Shown: positions 53,816 to 62,908 of the stretch, piece by piece | How positions within the stretch are numbered: position 1 is the first letter of the stretch | How the letters are laid out: each line of letters opens with the position of its first letter | Source of the DNA: Thalassotalea crassostreae | Lineage (GTDB): Bacteria > Pseudomonadota > Gammaproteobacteria > Enterobacterales > Alteromonadaceae | NCBI RefSeq assembly: GCF_001831495.1 | Contig: NZ_CP017689.1 | Coordinates: forward strand, 496,001 to 560,000 | Length of the DNA: 64,000 bases | Reading direction: 5' to 3' | Notes under the pieces: generated by a model | What the model was told of the DNA's origin: nothing | Databases searched by the model: none | The model's input: only the letters and a program-made list of their open reading frames with translations | Translations under genes and position numbers: made by a program

Positions 53816-54396
53816 TGATGCTTTTTCTTGCTTCCAAATCTCCTCGACGACAAGAATTATTAAAATTAATTACCACTGATTTTCGTCTAGTTGAGGGCGA
53901 GATAGAAGAGCAAATTCTAACGAATGAATCTGCGCAAGATTTTGTTCTTCGAATGGCTATCGAAAAAGCTCAAGCTGGTTTAAAAAATATCGATCATAAT
54001 AAAGATGGGTGGGTATTAGGTTCAGATACTGTTGTTGTTATCAATGGCCAAGTGCTAGGAAAGCCGAAAGATTTTTCAGATGCGAATCAAATGCTGCAGT
54101 TGCTGTCTAATAATAAGCACCAAGTATTGACTGCGGTAGCAATTGTGTCGTTGACCGAACAGTTTTCGAAAGTTGTCACCACCGACGTCGAATTTAGAGA
54201 AATTAGTGCGCAAGAAATAGAAGCATACTGGCAAAGCGGTGAGCCACATGATAAAGCGGGCAGTTATGGTATACAAGGTTTAGCCGGTAAGTTTGTTAAG
54301 CGAATCGAAGGTAGTTATTTTTCTGTTGTTGGTTTACCTTTATTTGAAACTGAATGCCTACTAAAACAAGCATGTTATTCACATAAGGATAAATAA
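53815..54396 (+). CDS. maf: Maf-type nucleoside triphosphate pyrophosphatase (dTTP/UTP)
   Basis: A 193-aa house-cleaning enzyme that hydrolyses dTTP and UTP, including modified forms. The N-terminal LASKSPRRQELL is the Maf signature; SDTVV with its Asp and the SYGIQGLAG motif complete the active site. Its place between mreD and rng corresponds to E. coli yhdE, which supports the dTTP/UTP specificity over the 7-methyl-GTP subgroup. Two ATGs (53815 and 53818) stand at the start. Overlaps rng by one base. Confidence 0.93.
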   Translation: MMLFLASKSPRRQELLKLITTDFRLVEGEIEEQILTNESAQDFVLRMAIEKAQAGLKNIDHNKDGWVLGSDTVVVINGQVLGKPKDFSDANQMLQLLSNNKHQVLTAVAIVSLTEQFSKVVTTDVEFREISAQEIEAYWQSGEPHDKAGSYGIQGLAGKFVKRIEGSYFSVVGLPLFETECLLKQACYSHKDK

Positions 54397-55865
54397 TGAG
54401 CGGTGAGTTACTTATTAATGTAACACCCAGTGAAACACGGGTTGCCTTGATTGAAAATGGTACTTTGCAAGAAGTTCATATAGAACGTATTGCCAAAAAA
54501 GGTATTGTTGGCAATATATATTTAGGTAAAGTTATCCGTGTATTGCCTGGTATGCAGGCCGCATTTGTTGATATTAACTTAGATAAAGCTGCATTTCTTC
54601 ATGCGTCAGATATCAATTCAAGATTGATGACCAGCCAAGAACAAGACAATAATGACAATGAAGTTCCTGATATACGTACATTGGTTCATGAAGGCCAATA
54701 TATCACCGTACAAGTTGTAAAAGATCCTCTTGGCACCAAAGGTGCTCGCCTAACTACTGATTTAACCATAGCTTCTCGATATTTAGTGATGATGCCTAAT
54801 GCTAAACACGCTGGTGTATCACAACGAATAGAAGACGAAAAAGAACGTGATCGTCTAAAGAAAATTGTTATTCCATATTGCAGTGATGACGGTGGTTTTA
54901 TTGTTCGCACCGCAGCAGAAGGCGCAGGTGATAATGAAGTTGCCCACGATGCAGAATTTTTAAAGCGAGTATGGAATAAAGTTCAAGAACGCAAGAAGCG
55001 TAAGCAGACTAATATGCCGCTTTTCCAAGATCTCTATTTGGCATGTCGAATTATTCGCGACTTTGTTGGCACTGGTCTTGAACGTATTAGAGTGGATTCA
55101 CGGTTGACGTTTGACGAATTAATCGAATTTACCGATGAGTTCGTGCCAGAGATAAAACCTATTATCGAGTATTACCCAGGTGAACGACCTGTGTTCGACT
55201 TGTTTGATGTTGAAAATGAAATTCAGCGCGCATTGCAGCGTAAAGTGGAATTAAAGTCAGGCGGTTACCTGATAATTGATCAAACCGAAGCGATGACTAC
55301 TATCGATATTAATACTGGCGCATTTGTGGGCCATCGAAATTTGGAAGAAACAATATTCAATACCAATATCGAAGCGACACAAGCGATTGCAAGACAACTT
55401 CGATTGCGTAATCTAGGCGGTATTATCATTGTCGACTTTATTGATATGAATACCAATGAACATAAGAAACGCGTTCTGCACTCTCTTGATGTAGCCATGG
55501 CAAAAGACAATGTTAAGTATTCAATTAGTAATTTTTCAGCACTAGGGTTAGTCGAAATGACACGAAAACGAACTCGTGAATCATTAGAACATATCCTTTG
55601 TGATGAATGCCCAATTTGTGATGGACGCGGTAATTTGAAAACTGTCGAAACCGTATGCTTTGAAATATTAAGAGAAATTGTGCGAGTAAACAGAGCCTAC
55701 GATGCTGATAAATTTATCGTTTATGCGTCAACTCAGGTAAGCGACACTTTGAATAATGATGAAATGCATCACTTAGCAGAATTGGAAGTATTCATTGGCA
55801 AGCAAATTAAAGTTCAAACTGATTCTGTATACAATCAAGAGCAGTTTGATGTGGTAATGATGTAG
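54396..55865 (+). CDS. rng: Ribonuclease G
   Basis: RNase G is an endoribonuclease that matures the 16S rRNA 5' end and degrades some mRNAs. The 489-aa length matches the family. An S1 domain (about 38-125, GNIYLGKVIRVLPGMQAAFVDI) is followed by the catalytic domain with TIDINTGAF and IIIVDFIDM (metal-binding Asp residues) and the zinc-link CDECPICDG. It lacks the long RNase E scaffold tail. Coupled to both neighbours by one-base overlaps. Confidence 0.96.
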   Translation: MSGELLINVTPSETRVALIENGTLQEVHIERIAKKGIVGNIYLGKVIRVLPGMQAAFVDINLDKAAFLHASDINSRLMTSQEQDNNDNEVPDIRTLVHEGQYITVQVVKDPLGTKGARLTTDLTIASRYLVMMPNAKHAGVSQRIEDEKERDRLKKIVIPYCSDDGGFIVRTAAEGAGDNEVAHDAEFLKRVWNKVQERKKRKQTNMPLFQDLYLACRIIRDFVGTGLERIRVDSRLTFDELIEFTDEFVPEIKPIIEYYPGERPVFDLFDVENEIQRALQRKVELKSGGYLIIDQTEAMTTIDINTGAFVGHRNLEETIFNTNIEATQAIARQLRLRNLGGIIIVDFIDMNTNEHKKRVLHSLDVAMAKDNVKYSISNFSALGLVEMTRKRTRESLEHILCDECPICDGRGNLKTVETVCFEILREIVRVNRAYDADKFIVYASTQVSDTLNNDEMHHLAELEVFIGKQIKVQTDSVYNQEQFDVVMM

Positions 55866-58800
55866 TGAAGAAAACCTTTTGGGCATATACAAATACTTGG
55901 CTAAACCGTCTGTATAAAACATTGGCGGTTTTACTGGTTATTACTGCAGTTTTATTAACATCTGCCCGTATTTTCCTTCCTTATGCAGACTCTTTTAAAA
56001 CTGAAATCGAAGATTATATCAATGAAAAATATCATGGTGATATTGCCATTGGTTCGTTAACTGCAGGCTGGTATAAGTTTGGCCCAACCTTAGTTATTAG
56101 AGACGTTATTCTATCGGATTCTGAAGCCTTTAATGTTGTCGTTGATAACGTCGAGTTTGGTATCGATTTTTGGTCGACTATTAAGCAGCAAAAGATCATA
56201 ACCAGTAATGTTATGCTTGTTGGGGTCGAAATGTTTGTTGATCATGACTTGATGCTTAATGGCGAACAAGAAGCGACAATTGAAGAGCAATCAGAAACAG
56301 AAATAGATGTGCGAGCGTTTTCTGAATTGATGCTACAACAAGTTAAAAGATTTTCCGTTATTGACGCCAACATACTACTAAAGTCACCAAATAAAGAACG
56401 AAAAATCAAACTTACCAAACTTGCTTGGCACAATGACGATTTAAAGCATCGCGCTATTGGTAAGCTTAATTTTGTCGGTTTTTCGAGTAAGTCATTGCGT
56501 TTAATTGTCGACTTAAGTGGCGCAGAATACGATGAATTAATAGGTAAAATATACTTAGAAGGTAATAATTTAGATATCACACCTGTGCTCGATAGAGCAT
56601 TGGCTGAAAAGGCTGACCAACTTGATTCAAGTATCAATTTCCGCTCTTGGATAAATATTCTCGACGGTCAAGCGACAGACGCCCATATAAATTTCGATAA
56701 TAGTCAATTGATATGGCATAGCATAGAAAAACAACATGCATTAATGATCCCGAAAGGGCGTGCAAGTATCTATCCTGAAAAAGATAATTCTGGTTTTACC
56801 TTAGTCTCCAGTCCTATTCAGTTTTCTTACAATGATACTCCATGGCAACCAATCACGGTGCAAACAAAAGCAGATGAAAATGGTTTTGTAAGTAATGTTA
56901 GTGGTATCAATCTGAATGATGTTTGGCAATTATTTCCAATTGTTGTCGATAATGTAGAGTCTGCGACTGACTACACTGGGTTAAATCTGAGCGGCGATTT
57001 AGTTGATGTGCAGCTACAATATGCGAATAAAGAACTTAAGATAAAAAGTGATTTTAAAGATTTAAGTATTGATCATGCAAATGGTATTCCCGGTGTTGAT
57101 AATGTTAGCGGTAAATTACTATTTGATGGCGACACCGTTGATTTAAAAATCACAGCTGTAAACGGTGCTCTTGACTTTGATAGCGGATTTTCTAGACCTA
57201 TCCCTTATCAAAATTTAGCCGCTGATGTAAATTTAGAATTGGCCGAGCATCAATGGCTACTCAAAGTAAAAGATATAAGCCTTCAGTCAGAAGAACTCTC
57301 GGTTGTTGGTGATGTTCAATATCTGCAAGAAAAAGAAAAGTCAGGGGTGTTAAGTTTATTTGCTTATGTCGACCGAGCGAATGCAAGTAAAACTCAATAT
57401 TATTTACCTCTACCAATAATGTCATCGAGTTTGGTCGAATACTTAACAGGTGCTATTTTTAGCGGCGAAGTGCAGCAAGCAGCGGTCGTCGTTAATGGCC
57501 CTATGGACACATTCCCTTATCTAGATCGTAGCGGCATATTTATCGTTGATGCTGATATACGCAAAGCTAAATATCAATTTGAACCTTCGTGGCCAGCAAT
57601 AACCGATGCAACCGCGAATTTAAACTTTACCAACGATTCAATGGTCATTACTGCCTATGACGGAGATTTAGTTGGGTTACCTGTTAAGGATGTTGTCGTT
57701 GGTATTGAAACATTTAGCGGTGAGTCAATTTTAACAGTCCGTAGCGATGTGCTCGGTAAAGCGAAAACACTGCAAGCATTGATGTTAGCAAGTCCGTTGG
57801 CTAACTCTGTTGGTAAAACAATTGAAATGTTAGGCCCTGAAGGTCAGATCACCGGCACTTTTGCACTTGATGTTCCATTAGCAGATACCGATAAAACTGT
57901 TGCTGAAGGTTTGATAAAACTCGATAACAATGTAGTAAACCTATCAACGCCTGAAATGACTTTTACAAACGCACGTGGTGAATTGCGCTTTGTTAATGAA
58001 CTCATTACCACTAAAGATTTAACTTTAGATTGGCGCGGTTTGCCTTTAGCCATAGATGTTAAAGGAAGTGTAAATGATGAGCTTTACCAAGTAGATATCG
58101 GTATTGATGGTTCGTGGGCTCGTCCACATTACATTAAGGAAATGCCAGAGCAATTGCAGAGTTATGTTAATGGTCACCTAAATTGGCATGGTGACTTGAG
58201 CATATTCGTACCGAGTGCTAGTGATGAAAGCGAGCAAGGTGAGCAGAGTGATAATAGCGCAGAATTAACATATCACCTTGAATTAACTTCTGATCTACTT
58301 AACGCCGAGTTATTGCTACCAGAACCTTATGAAAAACAGCTCAATGAAAAAGCAATGCTAAAAGCGGTTGTTGAAGGCAGTGCTCTTACGTCTTCTATTA
58401 AGGCGAATATAGACGACAATTTACATTTCTTTGGTCAATTAGATCATCAAAAAGTCAGCTTTACTCGTTCTCAATTAACGCTAGGTAAAGAAAAAATGTT
58501 ATTACCCTCGGATGGGTTTCATATTACTGCCAACCTAGATCGCATAGAGTATTCAAAGTGGCAGGGCTTACTTTCAGATATCATAGGTTCATTGCCAAAC
58601 GATAAAGATGCTAAAGCTAATAGTAGTGCTGAACAAAGTGCTGGTCTTATGCCAGTACCGGAGCGAATTCGTGGCGATATTAAGCAAGTAGATTTTTACG
58701 GTAGTGTGATTAACGACGTTGATTTTAACTTACTGTCACGCCCTGAGTTTTGGTTGTTACAAGTAAATGGCGATGAGGTGCGTAGCCGATTAAAGTTTTA

Positions 58801-59854
58801 TAATGACTTTGAGATGCAAGGCATTGATATCGATGCCGACTTTATCCACCTAAATGCAAGTGCTTCTGAGGAAGTAGCTGATACTAATGAACAGTCGTCC
58901 GATGGGGATAACGTTGAAGTAGCTGATATTCCGAAAGTGTCATTTATTTGTGATAGTTGTAAATACGGCAAAATAGATTTTGGTGCAGTAAACATAGAGA
59001 TTGAGAATACGTCCAGCAATTTAGTGACATTAAAACAGTTGACAGCCAAACGTAAGGGTGCAGAACTGTCTATGACTGGCTCTTGGAAAAAAGATAATAT
59101 TCATAACCAAACACAGTTAACAGCTCAATTGAAAGCCGATGACGTTGAAAAAGAATTAAAACGCATGGGTTATCCTGCAAGTATTAAAGAAAGTGACTTT
59201 AAATCAAATGCTGATATCAGTTGGCAAGGTGCACCTTGGACCTTTGATTTAGCTTCGATGAACGGTTCGTTAAAAACTCGACTGAGAAACGGCTCTTTAG
59301 CCGAAGTTAGCGATAAAGGTGCTAGAATATTTTCAATTTTTAGTTTTCAATCATTGGTTCGAAAACTGCAATTGGATTTCAGAGATATATTCTCAGAAGG
59401 GATGTTCTTTAACGAGATTTCAGCAGAATTTAATGTTGTTAACGGCGTCGCTTATACGGATAACTTAAAAATGGACGGCGTTGCTGGTAATCTAACCGTT
59501 AAAGGAAATACCCAACTCGTTAGTCAACGATTAGATTATAAAATGCAATTTGCCCCTAAAGTAACGTCAAGTTTACCGGTAATTGTTGGTTGGCTAGTTA
59601 ATCCGGTATTAGGTGCAGCAATATTAGTCGCTGACAAAGCGATAGAGCAAGCAGAAGTGATTTCAGTAATTAATTTTGAGCTCACAGGTACGGTTGATGA
59701 GCCAATATTTAAAGAAGTAAATCGTAAGTCTAGAAATGTTAATGTTGGTAAGTCTAAACCAACAGAAAGTGATAAAAAAACTACAATTGATCCTCTTGAA
59801 CAAGAAATTGAAGAGCGAGAAAAACAAGAATTGCCGGTAGAAGGTGGCGGTTAA
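55865..59854 (+). CDS. yhdP: YhdP family AsmA-like protein
   Basis: A 1329-aa protein with one N-terminal membrane helix (about residues 20-40) and a very long periplasmic region of repeating beta strands, the bridge-like fold now thought to carry phospholipids to the outer membrane in E. coli. The C-terminal AsmA-like part (LDYKMQFAPKVTSSLPVIVGWLVNPVLG) is conserved. E. coli YhdP has about 1266 aa, so the length is normal. The GTG start overlaps the rng stop (TAGTG). The gene order rng-yhdP-tldD is conserved. Confidence 0.94.
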   Translation: MKKTFWAYTNTWLNRLYKTLAVLLVITAVLLTSARIFLPYADSFKTEIEDYINEKYHGDIAIGSLTAGWYKFGPTLVIRDVILSDSEAFNVVVDNVEFGIDFWSTIKQQKIITSNVMLVGVEMFVDHDLMLNGEQEATIEEQSETEIDVRAFSELMLQQVKRFSVIDANILLKSPNKERKIKLTKLAWHNDDLKHRAIGKLNFVGFSSKSLRLIVDLSGAEYDELIGKIYLEGNNLDITPVLDRALAEKADQLDSSINFRSWINILDGQATDAHINFDNSQLIWHSIEKQHALMIPKGRASIYPEKDNSGFTLVSSPIQFSYNDTPWQPITVQTKADENGFVSNVSGINLNDVWQLFPIVVDNVESATDYTGLNLSGDLVDVQLQYANKELKIKSDFKDLSIDHANGIPGVDNVSGKLLFDGDTVDLKITAVNGALDFDSGFSRPIPYQNLAADVNLELAEHQWLLKVKDISLQSEELSVVGDVQYLQEKEKSGVLSLFAYVDRANASKTQYYLPLPIMSSSLVEYLTGAIFSGEVQQAAVVVNGPMDTFPYLDRSGIFIVDADIRKAKYQFEPSWPAITDATANLNFTNDSMVITAYDGDLVGLPVKDVVVGIETFSGESILTVRSDVLGKAKTLQALMLASPLANSVGKTIEMLGPEGQITGTFALDVPLADTDKTVAEGLIKLDNNVVNLSTPEMTFTNARGELRFVNELITTKDLTLDWRGLPLAIDVKGSVNDELYQVDIGIDGSWARPHYIKEMPEQLQSYVNGHLNWHGDLSIFVPSASDESEQGEQSDNSAELTYHLELTSDLLNAELLLPEPYEKQLNEKAMLKAVVEGSALTSSIKANIDDNLHFFGQLDHQKVSFTRSQLTLGKEKMLLPSDGFHITANLDRIEYSKWQGLLSDIIGSLPNDKDAKANSSAEQSAGLMPVPERIRGDIKQVDFYGSVINDVDFNLLSRPEFWLLQVNGDEVRSRLKFYNDFEMQGIDIDADFIHLNASASEEVADTNEQSSDGDNVEVADIPKVSFICDSCKYGKIDFGAVNIEIENTSSNLVTLKQLTAKRKGAELSMTGSWKKDNIHNQTQLTAQLKADDVEKELKRMGYPASIKESDFKSNADISWQGAPWTFDLASMNGSLKTRLRNGSLAEVSDKGARIFSIFSFQSLVRKLQLDFRDIFSEGMFFNEISAEFNVVNGVAYTDNLKMDGVAGNLTVKGNTQLVSQRLDYKMQFAPKVTSSLPVIVGWLVNPVLGAAILVADKAIEQAEVISVINFELTGTVDEPIFKEVNRKSRNVNVGKSKPTESDKKTTIDPLEQEIEEREKQELPVEGGG

Positions 59855-59855
59855 T

Positions 59856-60707
59856 TTGATCAGTGTCATAAGTGCTATCCAACTGTCATCGGTTAATTGT
59901 ATTGATCAAAATATCGAAGATATCGATAAAATATTGTTTGAAAATATGCCGCGACTTAGCGCAGAGGATATGCATCTGGTGGTACTGCCAGAATGTTGTC
60001 TTTACTTTGGCGGCCGCGATATTGATCAATTAATGATTGCCGAGAATCTTGGTCACGGTAAAATGCAACAGGCGCTAGCGAGTCTTGCTAAGAAGCATGG
60101 TATATTTTTATTGGCAGGAACCATTCCAATAAAAACACAAAACGATAATAAATTTACTGCATCTAGTTTATTATTCTCTCCAAATGGCGATATAGTATGT
60201 GATTATCAAAAAATGCATTTATTTGATGTCGATGTAAATGATAGTGAAAAACAATATCGTGAATCAAAATATACCGCGCCTGGAAATAAACTCAGTGTAA
60301 TTGATTTAGACACTTTTAAACTTGGCTTTAGTGTCTGCTATGACCTTCGTTTTGCCGAATTATTTCGAGCTCTAAGAGTGCAAGGTGCCGAAGTGATTGC
60401 GGTTCCCAGTGCATTTACAAAAGTAACTGGGGAAGCTCATTGGCAGTCTTTATTGCGTGCTAGAGCAATTGAAAACCAAATTTATATTGTTGCCGCGGGG
60501 CAGTCTGGAGTGCATCCTAATGGTCGTGAAACTTTTGGTCATTCGATGATTATTGATCCTTGGGGCGAAGTAAAAGAAATAAAAGTAACTGGAATTGGCA
60601 TGATAAGTTGTGATTTTGATCGCCAGCTAATCAAAAAAATCAGAAAAGATATACCGGTTGCACAACACAATAAATTTAGCGTTACCTTAAATAAAATGGA
60701 TAATTAA
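59856..60707 (+). CDS. Carbon-nitrogen hydrolase (nitrilase superfamily, Nit/YbeM-like)
   Basis: A 283-aa amidase with the full catalytic triad: Glu46 (VVLPECC), Lys119 (DYQKMHLFDV) and Cys161 (SVCYDLRF). The closest known activity for this subgroup is deaminated glutathione amidase, but substrate is not provable here. The start is probably TTG at 59856 with AAGGTGG 8 bases upstream, although a GTG at 59844 in the same frame overlaps yhdP. tldD starts directly after the stop, so the genes are coupled. Its placement between yhdP and tldD is common in Alteromonadales. Confidence 0.88.
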   Translation: MISVISAIQLSSVNCIDQNIEDIDKILFENMPRLSAEDMHLVVLPECCLYFGGRDIDQLMIAENLGHGKMQQALASLAKKHGIFLLAGTIPIKTQNDNKFTASSLLFSPNGDIVCDYQKMHLFDVDVNDSEKQYRESKYTAPGNKLSVIDLDTFKLGFSVCYDLRFAELFRALRVQGAEVIAVPSAFTKVTGEAHWQSLLRARAIENQIYIVAAGQSGVHPNGRETFGHSMIIDPWGEVKEIKVTGIGMISCDFDRQLIKKIRKDIPVAQHNKFSVTLNKMDN

Positions 60708-62147
60708 ATGAATCTTGTTGAACAAGAACTATTACATGCCTGTCAATTGGATAAAGAGGCATTAAACAAAACACTTTCTCATATCTGTGCTCGAGATATA
60801 GATTTTGCTGATCTGTATTTTCAATCGGCAAGTCATGAGTCTTGGATGCTTGAAGATGGCATTGTTAAAGAAGGTTCATATAACATTGAACGCGGCGTCG
60901 GTGTTCGAGCAATTAGCGGTGAAAAAACAGGCTTTGCTTACTCTGACGATATCAATGCTAATGCATTACTAAAAGCTGCCTCTGCTGCTCGCGGTATTGT
61001 CCAAGCTGACAAATCTCAATCAATCAAAGCTTTTAGTACAGTATCCAATAAAAGCTTATATATAAGTGAAGACCCACTGCAAAGTTTGTCACAGCAGCAA
61101 AAAATAACATTGTTGCATGATGTTGAAGCCTGTGCTCGGGATATTGACTCTAGAGTTCAACAAGTCATCGTAAGCCTAACTGGTGTATATGAAAAGGTGT
61201 TAGTAGCAGCAAGCGATGGCACCTTTGCCACCGATATTCGTCCACTTGTGCGTCTTAACTGCTCTGTATTAGTTGAAGAAAACGGCAGACGTGAACGTGG
61301 TAGCTCAGGTGGTGGCGGTCGTTGTGGTTATAGCTACTTTTTTGAATTGGTTGGTGATAAACCACGATATAAAGACTATGCGGCAGAAGCAGTGCGTCAA
61401 GCTTTAGTAAATTTAAAAGCCATTGATGCTCCAGCTGGAATGTTACCTGTGGTACTTGGTTCCGGTTGGCCTGGTGTATTGTTACATGAAGCCGTCGGTC
61501 ATGGCTTAGAAGGCGACTTTAATCGCAAAGGTTCATCGGCATTTTCGGGGAAAATTGGTGAAAGAGTAGCGTCTGAACATTGTACCATCGTCGATGATGG
61601 TACCATTGAAAATCGTCGAGGATCAGTTTCAATTGATGATGAAGGGACTCCTGGTCAATACAATGTATTGATTGAAAAGGGGATCCTTAAAGGTTACATG
61701 CAGGATAAACAAAATGCTCATTTAATGGGGGTAACACCAACAGGTAATGGCCGCCGAGAGTCATACGCTCACCTGCCTATGCCGCGTATGACCAATACTT
61801 ATATGTTAGCTGGCGAACATTCTCCTGAAGATATTATAAAGTCAGTTAAAAAAGGCATTTATGCACCAAACTTTGCCGGTGGTCAGGTAGATATTACTTC
61901 CGGCAAATTTGTGTTTACTACTGCTGAAGCGTACTTAATTGAAGATGGAAAAATAACCTCGCCTGTTAAAGGGGCGACACTGATTGGCAGTGGACCTGAA
62001 GCGATGCAAAAGGTAAGCATGGTTGGCAATGACTTGTCATTAGATTCAGGGGTTGGTGTATGTGGTAAAGATGGCCAATCAATTCCTGTTGGCGTTGGTC
62101 AACCAACCTTGAAAGTTGATGAAATGACCATTGGTGGCACTCAGTAA
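60708..62147 (+). CDS. tldD: Metalloprotease TldD
   Basis: TldD and PmbA (TldE) form a heterodimeric zinc protease that degrades unfolded peptides and matures microcins in E. coli. The 479-aa protein has the HExxxH motif (His260, Glu261, His265 in [14 protein letters not shown]), and a later zinc Cys region ([11 protein letters not shown]). The partner gene pmbA lies 760 bases downstream in this window, with darP between. The ATG directly follows the nitrilase stop. Confidence 0.96.
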   Translation: MNLVEQELLHACQLDKEALNKTLSHICARDIDFADLYFQSASHESWMLEDGIVKEGSYNIERGVGVRAISGEKTGFAYSDDINANALLKAASAARGIVQADKSQSIKAFSTVSNKSLYISEDPLQSLSQQQKITLLHDVEACARDIDSRVQQVIVSLTGVYEKVLVAASDGTFATDIRPLVRLNCSVLVEENGRRERGSSGGGGRCGYSYFFELVGDKPRYKDYAAEAVRQALVNLKAIDAPAGMLPVVLGSGWPGVLLHEAVGHGLEGDFNRKGSSAFSGKIGERVASEHCTIVDDGTIENRRGSVSIDDEGTPGQYNVLIEKGILKGYMQDKQNAHLMGVTPTGNGRRESYAHLPMPRMTNTYMLAGEHSPEDIIKSVKKGIYAPNFAGGQVDITSGKFVFTTAEAYLIEDGKITSPVKGATLIGSGPEAMQKVSMVGNDLSLDSGVGVCGKDGQSIPVGVGQPTLKVDEMTIGGTQ

Positions 62148-62165
62148 TCTTTTATAATGCGTAAT

Positions 62166-62218
62166 AAACTGGGGTCAGAGTCAGATTATTCTTTTAAATC
62201 TGACTCTGACCCCAGTTT
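62166..62218. repeat. REP-like 22-bp inverted repeat (TGGGGTCAGAGTC type)
   Basis: AAACTGGGGTCAGAGTCAGATT (62166-62187) and its exact complement (62197-62218) enclose a 9-base loop. The motif CTGGGGTCAGAGTC is known as a dispersed palindrome in many environmental Gammaproteobacteria and is often linked with REP-associated tyrosine transposases; that link is from memory. It lies between convergent tldD and darP, where it could also act as a transcription terminator in both directions. Confidence 0.75.
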
Positions 62219-62228
62219 TATGTTTTGA

Positions 62229-62744
62229 TTATTCGAACGTTACGCAGTCTTTCAAATATTTGAATAACTCTTTATAGCTTTTAGCTGGCTTCTCAGCTTT
62301 TACTTCTTTACTCGCATTACGCACTAATTGACGTAGCTTTTGTCTTTCAAGCGCTTCATGTTCGCTTAATAATGGTTCAATTTGGCTTGCATCGGCGATT
62401 AAATTGTCCCGAAGTTCTTCTATCTTACTTGATTGAAAGGCGGCAATGGTATGGCGATTTTTGATCTTTTCAATGCCAAATTTTATTGCTTCAACATCAA
62501 GAGTAGCAATCTGCTTTGCTACAAAACGCAAGTTACGGGCATAAGCATCATGTTTACCACGTATTTTATCGGCCAATCTAAGTGCAGCTAAAAGCTCTTC
62601 ATCTAATGGTAATGTCGAACGTTGATTAACATTAAAGTTGGCAAGAACTTCGGCAAGATCTTGTAATTCGTGATGATCACGTTTCTGTTCTGATTTACTG
62701 ATGATGATGATATCTTCATCAATGGGTTTCTTTTTCTTAGCCAT
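62229..62744 (-). CDS. darP: Dual-action ribosomal maturation protein DarP (YjgA)
   Basis: A 171-aa, very basic and helical cytosolic protein of the DUF615 family, which acts late in 50S subunit maturation and in peptidyl transferase centre folding. The N-terminus has a lysine block (MAKKKKPIDEDIIIISKSEQKRDHHELQDLAEVL); LDEELLAALRLADKI and RHTIAAFQSSKIEELRD... are family features. The usual neighbour is pmbA, here divergent and 164 bases away. E. coli yjgA and pmbA are also adjacent. Confidence 0.93.
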   Translation of the reverse strand: MAKKKKPIDEDIIIISKSEQKRDHHELQDLAEVLANFNVNQRSTLPLDEELLAALRLADKIRGKHDAYARNLRFVAKQIATLDVEAIKFGIEKIKNRHTIAAFQSSKIEELRDNLIADASQIEPLLSEHEALERQKLRQLVRNASKEVKAEKPAKSYKELFKYLKDCVTFE

Positions 62745-62908
62745 AATCTTTTATTTTATTGCCTGAGCTGAACGTACGCTGATTATACATTAAAAAAGCA
62801 GTAATTTAATACCCAAAGCTAGGCTCTATGATATGCTTGCACATAGGAAGTGTGGAGATACACACAAATATTCAATTATATAAATTTGTCGGACATTATT
62901 TAGATATC

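Noticed and set aside
62166-62218. Possible CRISPR or attachment site
   Set aside because: Only one inverted pair and no direct repeats or spacers; it fits a REP-like palindrome or terminator.
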